Assembly (NCBI GenBank): GCA_964347835.1
Contig: CAYFZR010000088.1
Span: 1 to 26,352, forward strand
Length of the DNA stretch: 26,352 bases
Direction: 5' to 3'
DNA from: CAYFZR01 sp964347835 [NCBI: uncultured archaeon]
Lineage (GTDB): Archaea; CAYFZR01
Shown: piece by piece, positions 1-9,219 of the stretch
Numbering within the stretch: the stretch's first letter is position 1
How the letters are laid out: every line of letters begins with the position of its first letter
The notes under the pieces: generated by a model
What the model was told of the DNA's origin: nothing
The model's input: only the letters and a program-made list of their open reading frames with translations
The model's database searches: none
Program-made: the position numbers and the translations under genes

Positions 1-141
1 TGGGAGGATGATTTTCTCTCGTTAGATCGTGTTTTTGAAGCAAAATCTAATAAACGGAAATCCGATATACCATCGCCGAAAGCACCAATTAAATATCATT
101 ATTTTTGGATCGATCCAAGAACTGGAGAGATTTTAAAATAA
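1..141 (+). CDS. C-terminal end of an unrecognised protein (5' truncated)
   Basis: An open frame enters from the left edge in frame 1 and ends at TAA 139-141, giving the last 46 residues of a protein. The tail is polar and lysine-rich, then ends with an aromatic stretch (KYHYFWIDPRTGEILK). I do not recognise it. It lies 63 bases upstream of the Dna2-like gene on the same strand and could belong to the same transcription unit. NurA or HerA would be natural neighbours of Mre11-Rad50, but the visible residues do not show that. A chance open frame is possible but unlikely, given the unbroken frame to a stop just before the next gene. Confidence 0.5.
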   Translation, partial: WEDDFLSLDRVFEAKSNKRKSDIPSPKAPIKYHYFWIDPRTGEILK

Positions 142-204
142 ATATTGAAAGATAAGATCCCAACATTAATAAGGCATTTTTCTAAAAAAAGTTAGGGGCT
201 TCTC

Positions 205-3200
205 ATGGTTTTTGGTACCGTAGGAATCGTACAGCAAGCCACCAGAGAAATAGATAGAAACGGAAATCCTTACGTAAAGACTTTTCTACAACTTGAGGAC
301 AAATCGAAGCGTTTGGTATTCTTTTCACAACCAGAAGATTATGATGGAACCTATCCGAGTCTCGTTGAGTTCTATGATAGAAAGATAGTTCGTCTGGGAT
401 CGCGATTGTTGTTTCATAAGATTCCAGAGCATAATGAGTGGTTCAGATGGCAACCACCTCGTAAAGATAGATACGGATTCTGGAGAAATGGCCCTCCGGT
501 TACCGTAGCCTTAGATAGATTGGTTAACGTGGACTCTGCTCTGTTTTTTTGTCCTATGGAAATATTTTTAAATCAAAGGTTTGGAATCCAATTCAAGCCC
601 ACAGAAAAGCAAATTCTTGGAAGAATTAATCATATCGTATTTCAGGAATTTTGGAATGCTGCGTGGGAAGAATTTAAAGCGGGAAAAAACATTGACGAAG
701 CCATAGATCAAGGACTAAAGAAAGCCAACCAAGAGATGGAAAACTATTCCCAAATCACAGAATTAATAAAAAATGCTCTGTCACGCCTACATAGTTATGC
801 AGAGACAGCATACGATCTTTTTAGTTGGATATCAGAAGGAGATCCTGAATCCTACACGTGGTCAGAGTATTCTTTGATGAGTCCTAGATTTGGATTGATA
901 GGAAGGGCAGATGCAGTGGCTCTAAGATATAAAGGAAAGAAAAAATCAGGAAGAGTGATAGAACAGAAGTTTACAGAAAGCGCTGAAAATTATAAGGATT
1001 TGAATAGACCAGCAGTATTTAGAGGAAGATTACAGGCAAACGCCTACAGGATTTTGATGGAAGATGCTATCGGTTTAACTGAATCCCAAGCCCATTTATT
1101 CGCTTTTGATTTGAAAGACGGAGGTCTGATAGAGAAATATACTATAAAAAACGACGAAAAAGAGGCTTTCTTAAAAAAATTATTGTGGAACAGAGACGAA
1201 TACCTTTACTGGTCATCTGTTAACGATCCTCCGATACATGTTTATGAACCAGAGAAGCAAAGATGTGAAGGCTGTCAGAAAGAGGTGATTTGTTCCAACA
1301 TAGATCTCCTTGTACCTGAAAACGAATTTTCTAATATGCGTAACGGAATCGATTTCGAACAAGAGACCCAATCTAAAAGACTGGTCAATCTGAGTGAATT
1401 ACCATTATCTGAACTAGAGTTTCAAGGTTTTACTATCTCAAATTTATACTTAGAGACGATTCATCATGATTTAGGGATTTTAAAAGCCGATAAAACCATA
1501 AAAAGAACACCTTATTTTTTCAATAATGCCTACATTCGTGTTTCAGGACGCAATCCTCGTCATGGTTGGTGTAGAGCTCTAATCGAGGATATCAAACCTT
1601 CTTCAATTAGGGTTCGCTTCTTAGAAAAGCCTTCTCCTGTTATTACTAAAAAGAAAAATCTAAGAATGGATGCTTCGTTCATAGATCTTTCAAGACGTTC
1701 TAAGTTTGCTCTCTCTATCTTAGAGGCTCCAGAATTATTTTCTATGAATAAAAAAACAAGAAATCATTTTTTAAGGCTTAAAGAACTAATAAAAAATCCT
1801 TCGGAGGCTAATTTTATAGTAAGAGAAATCGAAACGGATTTAAATCCAAGCCAAAACCATGCAGTAGGATTTATGATGGAATCCGAGTACGGAATTGTAC
1901 ACGGTCCTTTCGGCTCCGGAAAAACAACTGTAATTGCCCATGCTTCGTTAGAACTTTTAAAAGAAGGTAAAAAAATCTTAATTGCCTCTTTTACGAATAA
2001 TGCTGTTGATAACGCCCTTGAAAAGATAGTTGAACTGATAAATGAGAGACATTTTCAGGCAAAAATCGTTAGAGTTGGAAAACCGGAAGCAGTCAGACCA
2101 CCAAAAGAAGTGGAAATCATAGATACTTTGGAGGATGATCTAGACGAAATAAAAAAACTGAGGGAGGCAGATCTAGTAGGTGTTACGATTGTTTCAGCCT
2201 TCAGCGATGCATTTTATTCCGCCTTTACAGAGTTTCCCCCAGGAGAACAGTATCCTCACTTTTCTCAACAACCCTTCGACGTTCTCTTCTTGGACGAATC
2301 AACCCAGTGTATTTTACCAACAGCTATAATACCAGGGATCTTTGCTAAAAAATGGATTTTAATAGGAGATCATAAACAATTGGAGCCCGTGGTAGAGGAT
2401 CGAGATGCTAAGAGACTCATGAGATCTTGGTTTGATCAGGTAATCGAACATTTAGAGAAGAAGAAATCTTATGATCTCTATAGAATGCTGGATATACAGT
2501 ACAGATGTCCCCATGAAGTTGGAGACTATCTATCTAAACATTTCTACGATTCTAAGTTAAAAAATGATCCGGGAGAGAAAGAGGATCACTACCACAAAGA
2601 GATTTTTGGTGTAGATTTTGAAGATATTACAAATAAGTACAACGAAATCCTGAAAGAAATGGATTTGAAGGCTGAAATAACCTCAGAAATCTTAAAAGTA
2701 TGTTCTGATCCTAAAAATACTTTAGTTTTTATTGACACATTAGGATCGTGCCCAGAATTAGGTGATTACAGCAAATCCAACCCTCTTGAAGCCGTAGTTG
2801 CAGCATCCATTTTAGATTTATTAAGACATGCTACCGACGATATATTGCTTTTGACACCCTATCAGAGGCAGAATAGTTGGATCAAACAATACTTAAAGAG
2901 GGAAATAAGATCAGGAACAGTAGACTCTTATCAAGGACGGGAACATGATATCGTACTACTTTCTTTGGTTCGAAGTAATGAAGAGGGCGAAATAGGTTTT
3001 TTAGGTGATTTGAGAAGGTTAAATGTTGCAAAGTCCAGGTGCAAGAAAAAATTGATAGTTATAGGGGACTCCACTACCATTGAAAAAATAGGAGATCAAA
3101 TTGGCGCTAAAAATGCACTTTTGGGCTACATTAATGAGGCTAAGAGATTGGGAACCTATCTTTGCATAAAAACCGTGGTACCAAAGCCTAAGAAAGAAAT

Positions 3201-3252
3201 CATTGAACCTAGGGACGTAAAAAAGAAACTAAATTTCAATACTCGACATTAG
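205..3252 (+). CDS. Dna2-like nuclease-helicase (Fe-S PD-(D/E)XK nuclease fused to SF1 helicase)
   Basis: The 1015-residue protein has two catalytic halves. The N-terminal half is a Cas4/RecB/Dna2-type nuclease: Cys116 (CPMEIF), His near 143, Asp near 236 (GRAD), Glu253-x-Lys255 (EQK), the QxxxY motif near 277-281, then Cys353, Cys356 and Cys362 in C-x2-C-x5-C spacing. With Cys116 these four cysteines fit the 4Fe-4S site of this family. The C-terminal half is an SF1 UPF1/DNA2-type helicase: Q motif near 545-549, Walker A GPFGSGKTT near 566-574, Walker B DEST near 696, motif III GDHKQL near 720, QYR near 764, and VDSYQGRE near 905-912. The first 95 residues may be an accessory OB-like domain. 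Predicted role is DNA-end processing. The start is the ATG after an AGGGG-like site; positions are within a residue or two. The 3' end overlaps rad50 convergently by 17 bases. Confidence 0.9.
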   Translation: MVFGTVGIVQQATREIDRNGNPYVKTFLQLEDKSKRLVFFSQPEDYDGTYPSLVEFYDRKIVRLGSRLLFHKIPEHNEWFRWQPPRKDRYGFWRNGPPVTVALDRLVNVDSALFFCPMEIFLNQRFGIQFKPTEKQILGRINHIVFQEFWNAAWEEFKAGKNIDEAIDQGLKKANQEMENYSQITELIKNALSRLHSYAETAYDLFSWISEGDPESYTWSEYSLMSPRFGLIGRADAVALRYKGKKKSGRVIEQKFTESAENYKDLNRPAVFRGRLQANAYRILMEDAIGLTESQAHLFAFDLKDGGLIEKYTIKNDEKEAFLKKLLWNRDEYLYWSSVNDPPIHVYEPEKQRCEGCQKEVICSNIDLLVPENEFSNMRNGIDFEQETQSKRLVNLSELPLSELEFQGFTISNLYLETIHHDLGILKADKTIKRTPYFFNNAYIRVSGRNPRHGWCRALIEDIKPSSIRVRFLEKPSPVITKKKNLRMDASFIDLSRRSKFALSILEAPELFSMNKKTRNHFLRLKELIKNPSEANFIVREIETDLNPSQNHAVGFMMESEYGIVHGPFGSGKTTVIAHASLELLKEGKKILIASFTNNAVDNALEKIVELINERHFQAKIVRVGKPEAVRPPKEVEIIDTLEDDLDEIKKLREADLVGVTIVSAFSDAFYSAFTEFPPGEQYPHFSQQPFDVLFLDESTQCILPTAIIPGIFAKKWILIGDHKQLEPVVEDRDAKRLMRSWFDQVIEHLEKKKSYDLYRMLDIQYRCPHEVGDYLSKHFYDSKLKNDPGEKEDHYHKEIFGVDFEDITNKYNEILKEMDLKAEITSEILKVCSDPKNTLVFIDTLGSCPELGDYSKSNPLEAVVAASILDLLRHATDDILLLTPYQRQNSWIKQYLKREIRSGTVDSYQGREHDIVLLSLVRSNEEGEIGFLGDLRRLNVAKSRCKKKLIVIGDSTTIEKIGDQIGAKNALLGYINEAKRLGTYLCIKTVVPKPKKEIIEPRDVKKKLNFNTRH

Positions 3253-5476
3253 TTTCGCCGTTTTCGATGTATACTCTAATTGCATGAGCGTTTCTGGCTA
3301 GTTCAGGATGATGGGTAGCGACTATTATCTGGGGTATCTCTTGTATATACGCTAAAACGTTGGCTAATTGATCCACATCTTCGTCTCCCAAACTTTCTGT
3401 AGGCTCATCCACCAGCCAAGTTTCGAAATTCCTGGCTAAAGCCTTGGCAACCGCAAATCTAAATGCCAAACTAACAACTGCTTTTTGCCCTCCTGATAAC
3501 GTATCTATGGAAATCTCCCCATAGGGATTCTCTACGGTTATCTCATAGTTGTCTTTGAGGCTCACCCTGTGAAAATCTCCATGAATGTATAGTTTGTTGT
3601 CTCCTAGGAAAAGATCTTCAAGTTGGGCTTGGAGGATTTTAAGGCTTTCTACACGAATAAGTTCCCTCGCCTCCTTAAACTTCTCTCTTATATCCCTTGC
3701 TATATAATCGGCTTCTTCTACGATATCCAAATCTTTGGTCTTCTCTTCTTTATCTTTTGCATCCGCAATTAAACTATTGTACTCTTCAATCTCTTTACTT
3801 AATACCTTAACATTGCTTTCAATCTTTGTTTTATTGATACTCAACATTTCTTTCTTTGAAGTTAACCCTGATCTCTCCTCCTCGAAATTTTGTTTGAGTT
3901 GAGTCAACTCTTCAATGGGATTTAAGCCTTTAATTCCAAGTTGATTTATTGAGTCTTTTATCTTTTCATTAAGTTCAGACATAATTTGATCCTTTTCACG
4001 CTTATTTCCACCTATTTTCCTCTCATATTCTTCTTTACGTTCTATTGTACTTTCTAACTGCCTTTCTAATTCATCCTTCCTTGTTTTTTCCCCTGAAAAT
4101 AATTCTCTGATCCTTCCTAATTCTTCTCTAACCGAATTTAATTTGATCTCGTATTCTTCACGTCTCCCTTTAATCTCCGTTTTACCCATATCTTCTCTTG
4201 CTTTTTTTGTATTCTCTTTTTCATTCAATAAATTGTTTAATTCATTAACTTCTTCTTCAAAAACACTAGTCTTTGCTTTCAATTTATCTAAATCAGTCTT
4301 TAATTCGTTTATGACTTTTTCTTTGTGCTTCTCGGTAAGAGGCCCTCTACATAAGGGACAGAGCGCCTCTGGACCAGCCTCCAATTTTTCCAGATCCTTT
4401 TTTTGTTTGGATGTCTTTTTTTCCTCCCCTCTTTTCTCATCCATCTGAGCTTTCATATACTCGTATTCTTCTCTAATCTTTTGAATTTCAGCATCTAATT
4501 TATCTTTAATTCGAGAAAAAGAACTCTCCATATCTTCTAAACTTCGATCTCTCTCACGTATCAAAATTTCATCTTTTTCTTCTAACTTTAATTTTTTTCC
4601 TTCTAATTTTGTTAGATTATTTTTGACATATTCAATTTCTTTCTTAACAATAACGGGATCTAATTTTGATAGTTCTTCGATTAAACCTTCAATCACGACG
4701 TTTATTTGCTCTATTTTTTTATTGAAACCTTCGATTTCTTCTTTAAATTCTTCACAATCCTTTATCCTTCCCTGAATCTCGGATAAAGATTTCTCTGTTC
4801 TCTTTATTTCCTCATCCAATTCTTCAAATTTGGAGGAGCAATCTTCTATCAAATTCTCTTTTTTTCTTCTCTCCTCTTCCAATTGTACTAGTGTTCTACC
4901 TTGAAGTCTTCCTTCGAGTCTTGCAATCTCCTCTTTTAGCTTATTAAGATCCTCTAAATTTGCTCTTGATGGATCTTTTAACCAATCATACGCTTCTCTC
5001 AATGATTCTAGTCCTAAAAGACGGTCTATTATTTTCTGCCTCTCTTCTGGTGAACCTGTCACCAGTCTTGCTATCTCTCCCTGATTTGCGTAAAAGAGGT
5101 TCTGGAATTGATCTCTGGAAATCCCAATTATCTTTTCAATTTCTTCAGTAACCTTCTTGTGTCCGCTAGCAATACGATGATGACCGTTTACTAAAACTTC
5201 CAGATAGTCTTCATCTCCTCCTCTAACGACCCTGTAATCTTTCCCGTCATGTTCGAAGGTTATATCTATTCTAAAATCAGGTTTGCCTTTGGTTATAAGG
5301 TTCTTGAACTTAATTCCCCTCCATCCATACAATCCTAACATAATGGCATCGAGTATTGTACTCTTTCCCGAACCAACTCTCCCCAAAAGGACGTTTAATC
5401 CTCTTTGAAATTTTATTGGAGGAGAATTTGCTGTATGCGTCTTAATGTTGGTTGCATTTACCTCTTTAATTATCAT
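3236..5476 (-). CDS. rad50: DNA double-strand break repair ATPase Rad50
   Basis: Rad50 is the SMC-like ATPase of the Mre11-Rad50 complex, which binds and tethers DNA ends. The 746 residues show Walker A at 32-40 (GRVGSGKST), a Q-loop in FYANQGEI, a long charged coiled coil from about 175 to 590 interrupted by the zinc hook Cys-Pro-Leu-Cys at 373-376, the ABC signature LSGGQ at 660-664, Walker B LVDEP near 688-692, and the switch histidine in ATHHPE near 720. Archaeal homologues are usually about 850-900 residues, so the coiled-coil arms are short here. The D-loop reads ESLGDED where many relatives have a leucine-aspartate pair. The ATG overlaps the mre11 stop by 11 bases, implying translational coupling. 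Confidence 0.95.
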   Translation of the reverse strand: MIIKEVNATNIKTHTANSPPIKFQRGLNVLLGRVGSGKSTILDAIMLGLYGWRGIKFKNLITKGKPDFRIDITFEHDGKDYRVVRGGDEDYLEVLVNGHHRIASGHKKVTEEIEKIIGISRDQFQNLFYANQGEIARLVTGSPEERQKIIDRLLGLESLREAYDWLKDPSRANLEDLNKLKEEIARLEGRLQGRTLVQLEEERRKKENLIEDCSSKFEELDEEIKRTEKSLSEIQGRIKDCEEFKEEIEGFNKKIEQINVVIEGLIEELSKLDPVIVKKEIEYVKNNLTKLEGKKLKLEEKDEILIRERDRSLEDMESSFSRIKDKLDAEIQKIREEYEYMKAQMDEKRGEEKKTSKQKKDLEKLEAGPEALCPLCRGPLTEKHKEKVINELKTDLDKLKAKTSVFEEEVNELNNLLNEKENTKKAREDMGKTEIKGRREEYEIKLNSVREELGRIRELFSGEKTRKDELERQLESTIERKEEYERKIGGNKREKDQIMSELNEKIKDSINQLGIKGLNPIEELTQLKQNFEEERSGLTSKKEMLSINKTKIESNVKVLSKEIEEYNSLIADAKDKEEKTKDLDIVEEADYIARDIREKFKEARELIRVESLKILQAQLEDLFLGDNKLYIHGDFHRVSLKDNYEITVENPYGEISIDTLSGGQKAVVSLAFRFAVAKALARNFETWLVDEPTESLGDEDVDQLANVLAYIQEIPQIIVATHHPELARNAHAIRVYIENGETNVEY

Positions 5477-6809
5477 GAATGCTCTCCTTTTCTTTGAGAT
5501 GCTCTACAACCTTTCTGAGATCCTTTGTAAGAAGTCTCTCGGTTTCGTCATCATTTTTGCTTCTCGAGGCCTCAAAAACTCTGTAAGTCAGATTTGCTAG
5601 TTTTTTTGTAATTTCTTCGTCTCTGATTGGTTTTTTATCCTTCGTTTTCAATGGTTTTTCTTCGAATAATTTTTTGAACAGATCTTCTGCTATATCTATT
5701 GTTTTAGACTCCTCGATGCTGATTACAGGCAAAATTTTCGATTTAGATTTATCACGAACTACTACGTGAGCAACCCCCATCTCCTTAACTGCATCAGCGA
5801 TTTCAGATCTAATATCTGGAGAGACGGACTCCTTTACATCACCTAATAACTCCACAACAACATATGTATTTAGTGGATCTTCTACCTTTGACTTGACCTC
5901 TTTTACTGCTTTGTCTAGTATTTCTCTACCAAAAAAATCTGTTATCCCGACTTTTATTTTATAGAGTCTTCGAACCTCAGAATCTAAATCTATTTCTTTA
6001 AATATTGTGTTAATTCCTTTTTTATTAAATTCAAGAATGAAAAAACCTTTTTTTTCTCCTATTTCTCCCGCATCAATTCTTTCAGTGCTTCCCGGCAGGA
6101 TCATTCGCGAATCTCGAATCTTAGGAGCCTCTTTCAAGGGCCTATGGATGTGACCGTCTACAATGACGTCGAATCCAAGTTCAACAACTTCTTCCTGAAG
6201 TAATCCCTGAATAGGTGTAGTGGGTGTTTGTAATCCCTCGATTGTTTGATGCATCAAAAGCAAATTATAATCTACATCGTTTACTGGTCGTAACTCTGGT
6301 AATAATTTTCTTGCAATATTCGGATGCCTGTAGCCAAACCCCTGAATGCCCAATTTTATCTCATCATCTTCCATAAGGAAAATTTTAGGCTTAGTAATTC
6401 CGTTTTTAACCTCAAAATCTGTGTAGTTAGCGATTTGAAAAATCTCAAAAAGCCCTAGAATACTCGAATACTTGGTTGGACTTTTGGGGTCTCTTGTTCC
6501 ATCGTGATTTCCGTGAATCACGAAAAAAGCCGGGACTTCTTTGCCATCTGGCACAGATGTTGTCTTGCATTTATGAGATAGTTTTTCCTCCAACCAAATG
6601 AAATCTCGAACTGCAAAATTGAACAAAGACGGACTTCTTGGATAAGCCTCATGGAATAAATCTCCTGCGAATATCAATCCATCTGGATTTGATTCCCCTA
6701 TTTTTTCTGTAAAAACTCTAAAACCCTTAATTATGTCATTTTCTCTCTCACGAAAATCAGCCAAACCTGCTCCAAGGTGCGAATCTGAAAATACAGCGAG
6801 CCTGACCAT
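5466..6809 (-). CDS. mre11: DNA double-strand break repair nuclease Mre11
   Basis: Mre11 is the Mn-dependent exo/endonuclease partner of Rad50. The calcineurin-like phosphoesterase motifs are all present: DSH at 9-11, GD at 49-50, GNHD at 100-103, His187 in LMHQT, and GHIH at 219-222. The C-terminal 170 residues hold the capping region and a charged helical tail that probably carries the Rad50-binding part. I chose ATG 6809 (MVRLAVFSDSH); an in-frame GTG lies three codons upstream at 6818. A TATA-like box at 6842-6850 predicts transcription starting near 6820, so the leader is very short. It is first in the mre11-rad50 operon and divergent from threonine synthase. Confidence 0.94.
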   Translation of the reverse strand: MVRLAVFSDSHLGAGLADFRERENDIIKGFRVFTEKIGESNPDGLIFAGDLFHEAYPRSPSLFNFAVRDFIWLEEKLSHKCKTTSVPDGKEVPAFFVIHGNHDGTRDPKSPTKYSSILGLFEIFQIANYTDFEVKNGITKPKIFLMEDDEIKLGIQGFGYRHPNIARKLLPELRPVNDVDYNLLLMHQTIEGLQTPTTPIQGLLQEEVVELGFDVIVDGHIHRPLKEAPKIRDSRMILPGSTERIDAGEIGEKKGFFILEFNKKGINTIFKEIDLDSEVRRLYKIKVGITDFFGREILDKAVKEVKSKVEDPLNTYVVVELLGDVKESVSPDIRSEIADAVKEMGVAHVVVRDKSKSKILPVISIEESKTIDIAEDLFKKLFEEKPLKTKDKKPIRDEEITKKLANLTYRVFEASRSKNDDETERLLTKDLRKVVEHLKEKESIHDN

Positions 6810-6841
6810 TTTAAACACCGTCCCCCATCATGCAATCTTAT

Positions 6842-6850
6842 CATATATTC
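6842..6850 (-). promoter_or_regulatory. Putative TATA box of mre11-rad50
   Basis: On the minus strand the sequence AATATATGA is centred about 26 bases before position 6820, which places the transcript start at or just before the mre11 start codon. This is the expected geometry for an archaeal promoter with a very short leader. Called by eye only. Confidence 0.4.
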
Positions 6851-6913
6851 GCATACCGGAATCACAATCTATAGAAAAGGATGACATATTTATCTTTTGG
6901 ACTTCTTTGACAT

Positions 6914-6925
6914 TAAATTTTTTAA
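6914..6925 (+). promoter_or_regulatory. Putative TATA box of threonine synthase
   Basis: TAAATTTTTTAA ends 14 bases before ATG 6940 and begins 26 bases before it. No Shine-Dalgarno sequence precedes the ATG, so the mRNA is probably leaderless or nearly so. Confidence 0.35.
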
Positions 6926-6939
6926 CATAAACTCAAAGT

Positions 6940-8064
6940 ATGATTATGCACGTAAAACATTTAGAATGCGTTAAATGCGGTAAAAAGTACTCAAAAAAGG
7001 AAATTAGATATAGATGTGATTGTTCTGAGGGTTTGGAAATTATTTATGATTACGGCGAGATCAAAGAAAAAATTTCATGGGACCTGCTTCGAGAAAGACC
7101 ATTCAGGCATTGGCGTTATAGAGAGTTCTTTCCCCTCATATCGAAGGAAAACTGCATTTCTTTGAGGGAAGGTGGAGTTCCTTTAATTAAATCAAAGAAC
7201 ATATCGAAGGATATTGGGATGAAGGAACTATACTTCAAGTGCGAAGGATACAACCCTACAGGGAGTTTTAAGGACAGGGGAACAACTGTTGAGATATCCA
7301 AAGCGTTGGAATTCGGAGTTTCAGAAATCGTTTGCGCTTCTACTGGCAATATGGGCGCCAGTATAGCTGCTTATTGTGGAGTAGCGAATATCAAGGCCAG
7401 AATTTACGCTCCAAGAGATACATCAGGAATAAAATTAAAGCAGATAAAATCCTATGGTGCAGATATTGAGTTGGTGAATGGCGATTATACTAAAGCCAAG
7501 GATTTGGCTTGGAAAGTTTTCGAGGAGAAAGGTCAATACTTGACTGGGGACTACCCTTACAGAGGAGAAGGAGAAAAATCAGTAGGTTTTGAAATCACAG
7601 ATCAATTAAAAGCAGATTTAATAGTTTGTCCCATAGGAAATGGAACATTACTACATTCTACTTGGAAAGGCTTAAACGAAATGAAGGAGGTTGATTTGGT
7701 GGGTGAACTCCCAAGATTAGTGGGAGTTCAGGCAGCAGGTTGTAACACGGTGGTAAAAGCCTTCTTGGGAAATAAAGATGGCATCGAGCCAGTTGTTCCG
7801 AGTACAATCGCTGAAGCAATAGCGTGTGGAGACCCTCTCGATGGTCTAAAAGCGTTAAATGCCTTAAAAGAATCTAATGGTATTGGTATAGCGGTGACTG
7901 ATCAAGAGATAATAAATACAAGGAAGATTTTAGCCTCAAAAGAAGGAATTTTAGCCGAACTAAGCGGAGCTGTTAGCCTTGCCGGATTGCTTAAAATAAA
8001 AGAGGAATTCAAGGATCTAAAAGTAGTCTGTTTAGTAACGGGGCTTGGTTTGAGAGACATATAA
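6940..8064 (+). CDS. thrC: Threonine synthase (PLP-dependent)
   Basis: Predicted to convert O-phosphohomoserine to threonine and phosphate in the cytosol. The 374-residue protein starts with a small zinc-ribbon-like segment (C-x2-C at 10 and 13, C-x-C at 26 and 28), as in many archaeal and plant-type threonine synthases. The fold-type II PLP core follows. The Schiff-base lysine is Lys111 in NPTGSFKDRG, followed by the STGNMGAS phosphate-binding loop near 135. GEGEKSVGFE near 208 and the C-terminal half match the family. Start is ATG 6940, with a second ATG two codons on; the AT-rich box upstream suggests leaderless translation. It is divergent from mre11. A related PLP lyase is possible but less likely. 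Confidence 0.88.
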   Translation: MIMHVKHLECVKCGKKYSKKEIRYRCDCSEGLEIIYDYGEIKEKISWDLLRERPFRHWRYREFFPLISKENCISLREGGVPLIKSKNISKDIGMKELYFKCEGYNPTGSFKDRGTTVEISKALEFGVSEIVCASTGNMGASIAAYCGVANIKARIYAPRDTSGIKLKQIKSYGADIELVNGDYTKAKDLAWKVFEEKGQYLTGDYPYRGEGEKSVGFEITDQLKADLIVCPIGNGTLLHSTWKGLNEMKEVDLVGELPRLVGVQAAGCNTVVKAFLGNKDGIEPVVPSTIAEAIACGDPLDGLKALNALKESNGIGIAVTDQEIINTRKILASKEGILAELSGAVSLAGLLKIKEEFKDLKVVCLVTGLGLRDI

Positions 8065-8135
8065 AATGATCAAAAGTTCTCTGGAAGAACCGTAAATAAG
8101 ATCTATCTGGAAATGAATAATCAATAAGGGAAAAA

Positions 8136-9092
8136 ATGAAAAACATAGTAGTGATTGGTGGTGGAACAGGAAGTTACACAGTACTCAAAGGTCTAAAAGA
8201 GTATGCAAAAGAGGGTTTATGCAGCATTACCGCAGTTGTAACCACAATGGATAGCGGAGGAGATACAGGGAGATTGAGAGATGAATATGGAGTTTTACCT
8301 CCCGGAGATTTGCGGAGATGTCTGGTGGCCTTATCCGAAGAGACAGAATTGATGAAAGAGTTATTTCAATACAGATTTCCAAAAGGTTCTTTGGAAGGAC
8401 GGAGTTTTGGCAACTTGTTCTTAACTGCTTTAGCAGATATTACAGGGAGCGATGAGGAATCTATTAAAGAAACCAGCAAAATTTTGAAGATTAGAGGAAA
8501 AGTACTGCCTGTAACCTTAGATAATGTTGATTTATGCGCTATACTGGAAGATGGTAGTGTAATTTGCGGCGAAACAAATATAGATATCCCAAAACACAAT
8601 CCAGATCTAAAAATCGAAAAGGCTTACTTAGATCCCAAAGCAAGAGCATACAAAGATACTTTAAAAGCCATTAAAAATGCTGATTCTATAGTTATAGGTC
8701 CAGGAGATTTATACACGAGCATTATTCCAAATCTTTTGGTAGAAGGTGTTTCGGATGCAATAAGACTTTCCAATGCGAAGAAGATATATGTATGTAACCT
8801 GATGACAAAATACGGAGAAACAAACAATTACACAGCAACAGATCACATAAAGACAATTGAAAGATATTTAGGCAAAGGAGTTATTGGTTCTGTCATAGTT
8901 AACTCCGGAAAAGCCTCTAAAGAAGCATTAAAAGAATACGTCAAGGAAAAAGCCTACCAGGTAGATTATAACGCTCAGGAAATATATGATTTAGGGATAA
9001 AAGAAGTAGTAGAAGCCGATGTTATGAGTAAAAAGATCTTGATAAGGCATGATTCTAAAAAAATCGCTGCTGAAATAATGAAATTAAGTTAG
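8136..9092 (+). CDS. yvcK: YvcK/CofD-family protein (putative gluconeogenesis factor)
   Basis: The 318 residues belong to the CofD/YvcK superfamily. The Rossmann-like glycine-rich loop VIGGGTGSY (6-14) is followed by MDSGGDTGRLRDEYG (38-52) and PPGDLRRCL (55-63), and later by GPGDLYTSIIPNL. This set is typical of the YvcK branch, known in bacteria as a UDP-sugar-binding factor needed for carbon and cell-envelope balance. It is less like CofD, the coenzyme F420 lactyl-transferase. Its role in archaea is not settled. It starts at ATG 8136, 71 bases after threonine synthase, with a weak AAGGGA site upstream. It may be cotranscribed with thrC or use its own weak promoter. Confidence 0.8.
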   Translation: MKNIVVIGGGTGSYTVLKGLKEYAKEGLCSITAVVTTMDSGGDTGRLRDEYGVLPPGDLRRCLVALSEETELMKELFQYRFPKGSLEGRSFGNLFLTALADITGSDEESIKETSKILKIRGKVLPVTLDNVDLCAILEDGSVICGETNIDIPKHNPDLKIEKAYLDPKARAYKDTLKAIKNADSIVIGPGDLYTSIIPNLLVEGVSDAIRLSNAKKIYVCNLMTKYGETNNYTATDHIKTIERYLGKGVIGSVIVNSGKASKEALKEYVKEKAYQVDYNAQEIYDLGIKEVVEADVMSKKILIRHDSKKIAAEIMKLS

Positions 9093-9175
9093 TGATTAAT
9101 GTATTAAATAGCAGAAAATGAGGGGCTGATGGAGTAGTAAAGGGAAAAATTAGAAGTATTCCACCCCTCCAAAAG

Positions 9176-9216
9176 TTTTTAATAATAAAGTATACTGGAT
9201 TAGAATCCAAGGTGGT
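9176..9216 (+). promoter_or_regulatory. Promoter and ribosome binding site of the dapA-like gene
   Basis: TTTTTAATAATA at 9176-9187 resembles an archaeal TATA box and would place the start of transcription near 9208. GGTGGT at 9211-9216 lies three bases before ATG 9220 and fits an archaeal Shine-Dalgarno site. Confidence 0.4.
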
Positions 9217-9219
9217 TTT

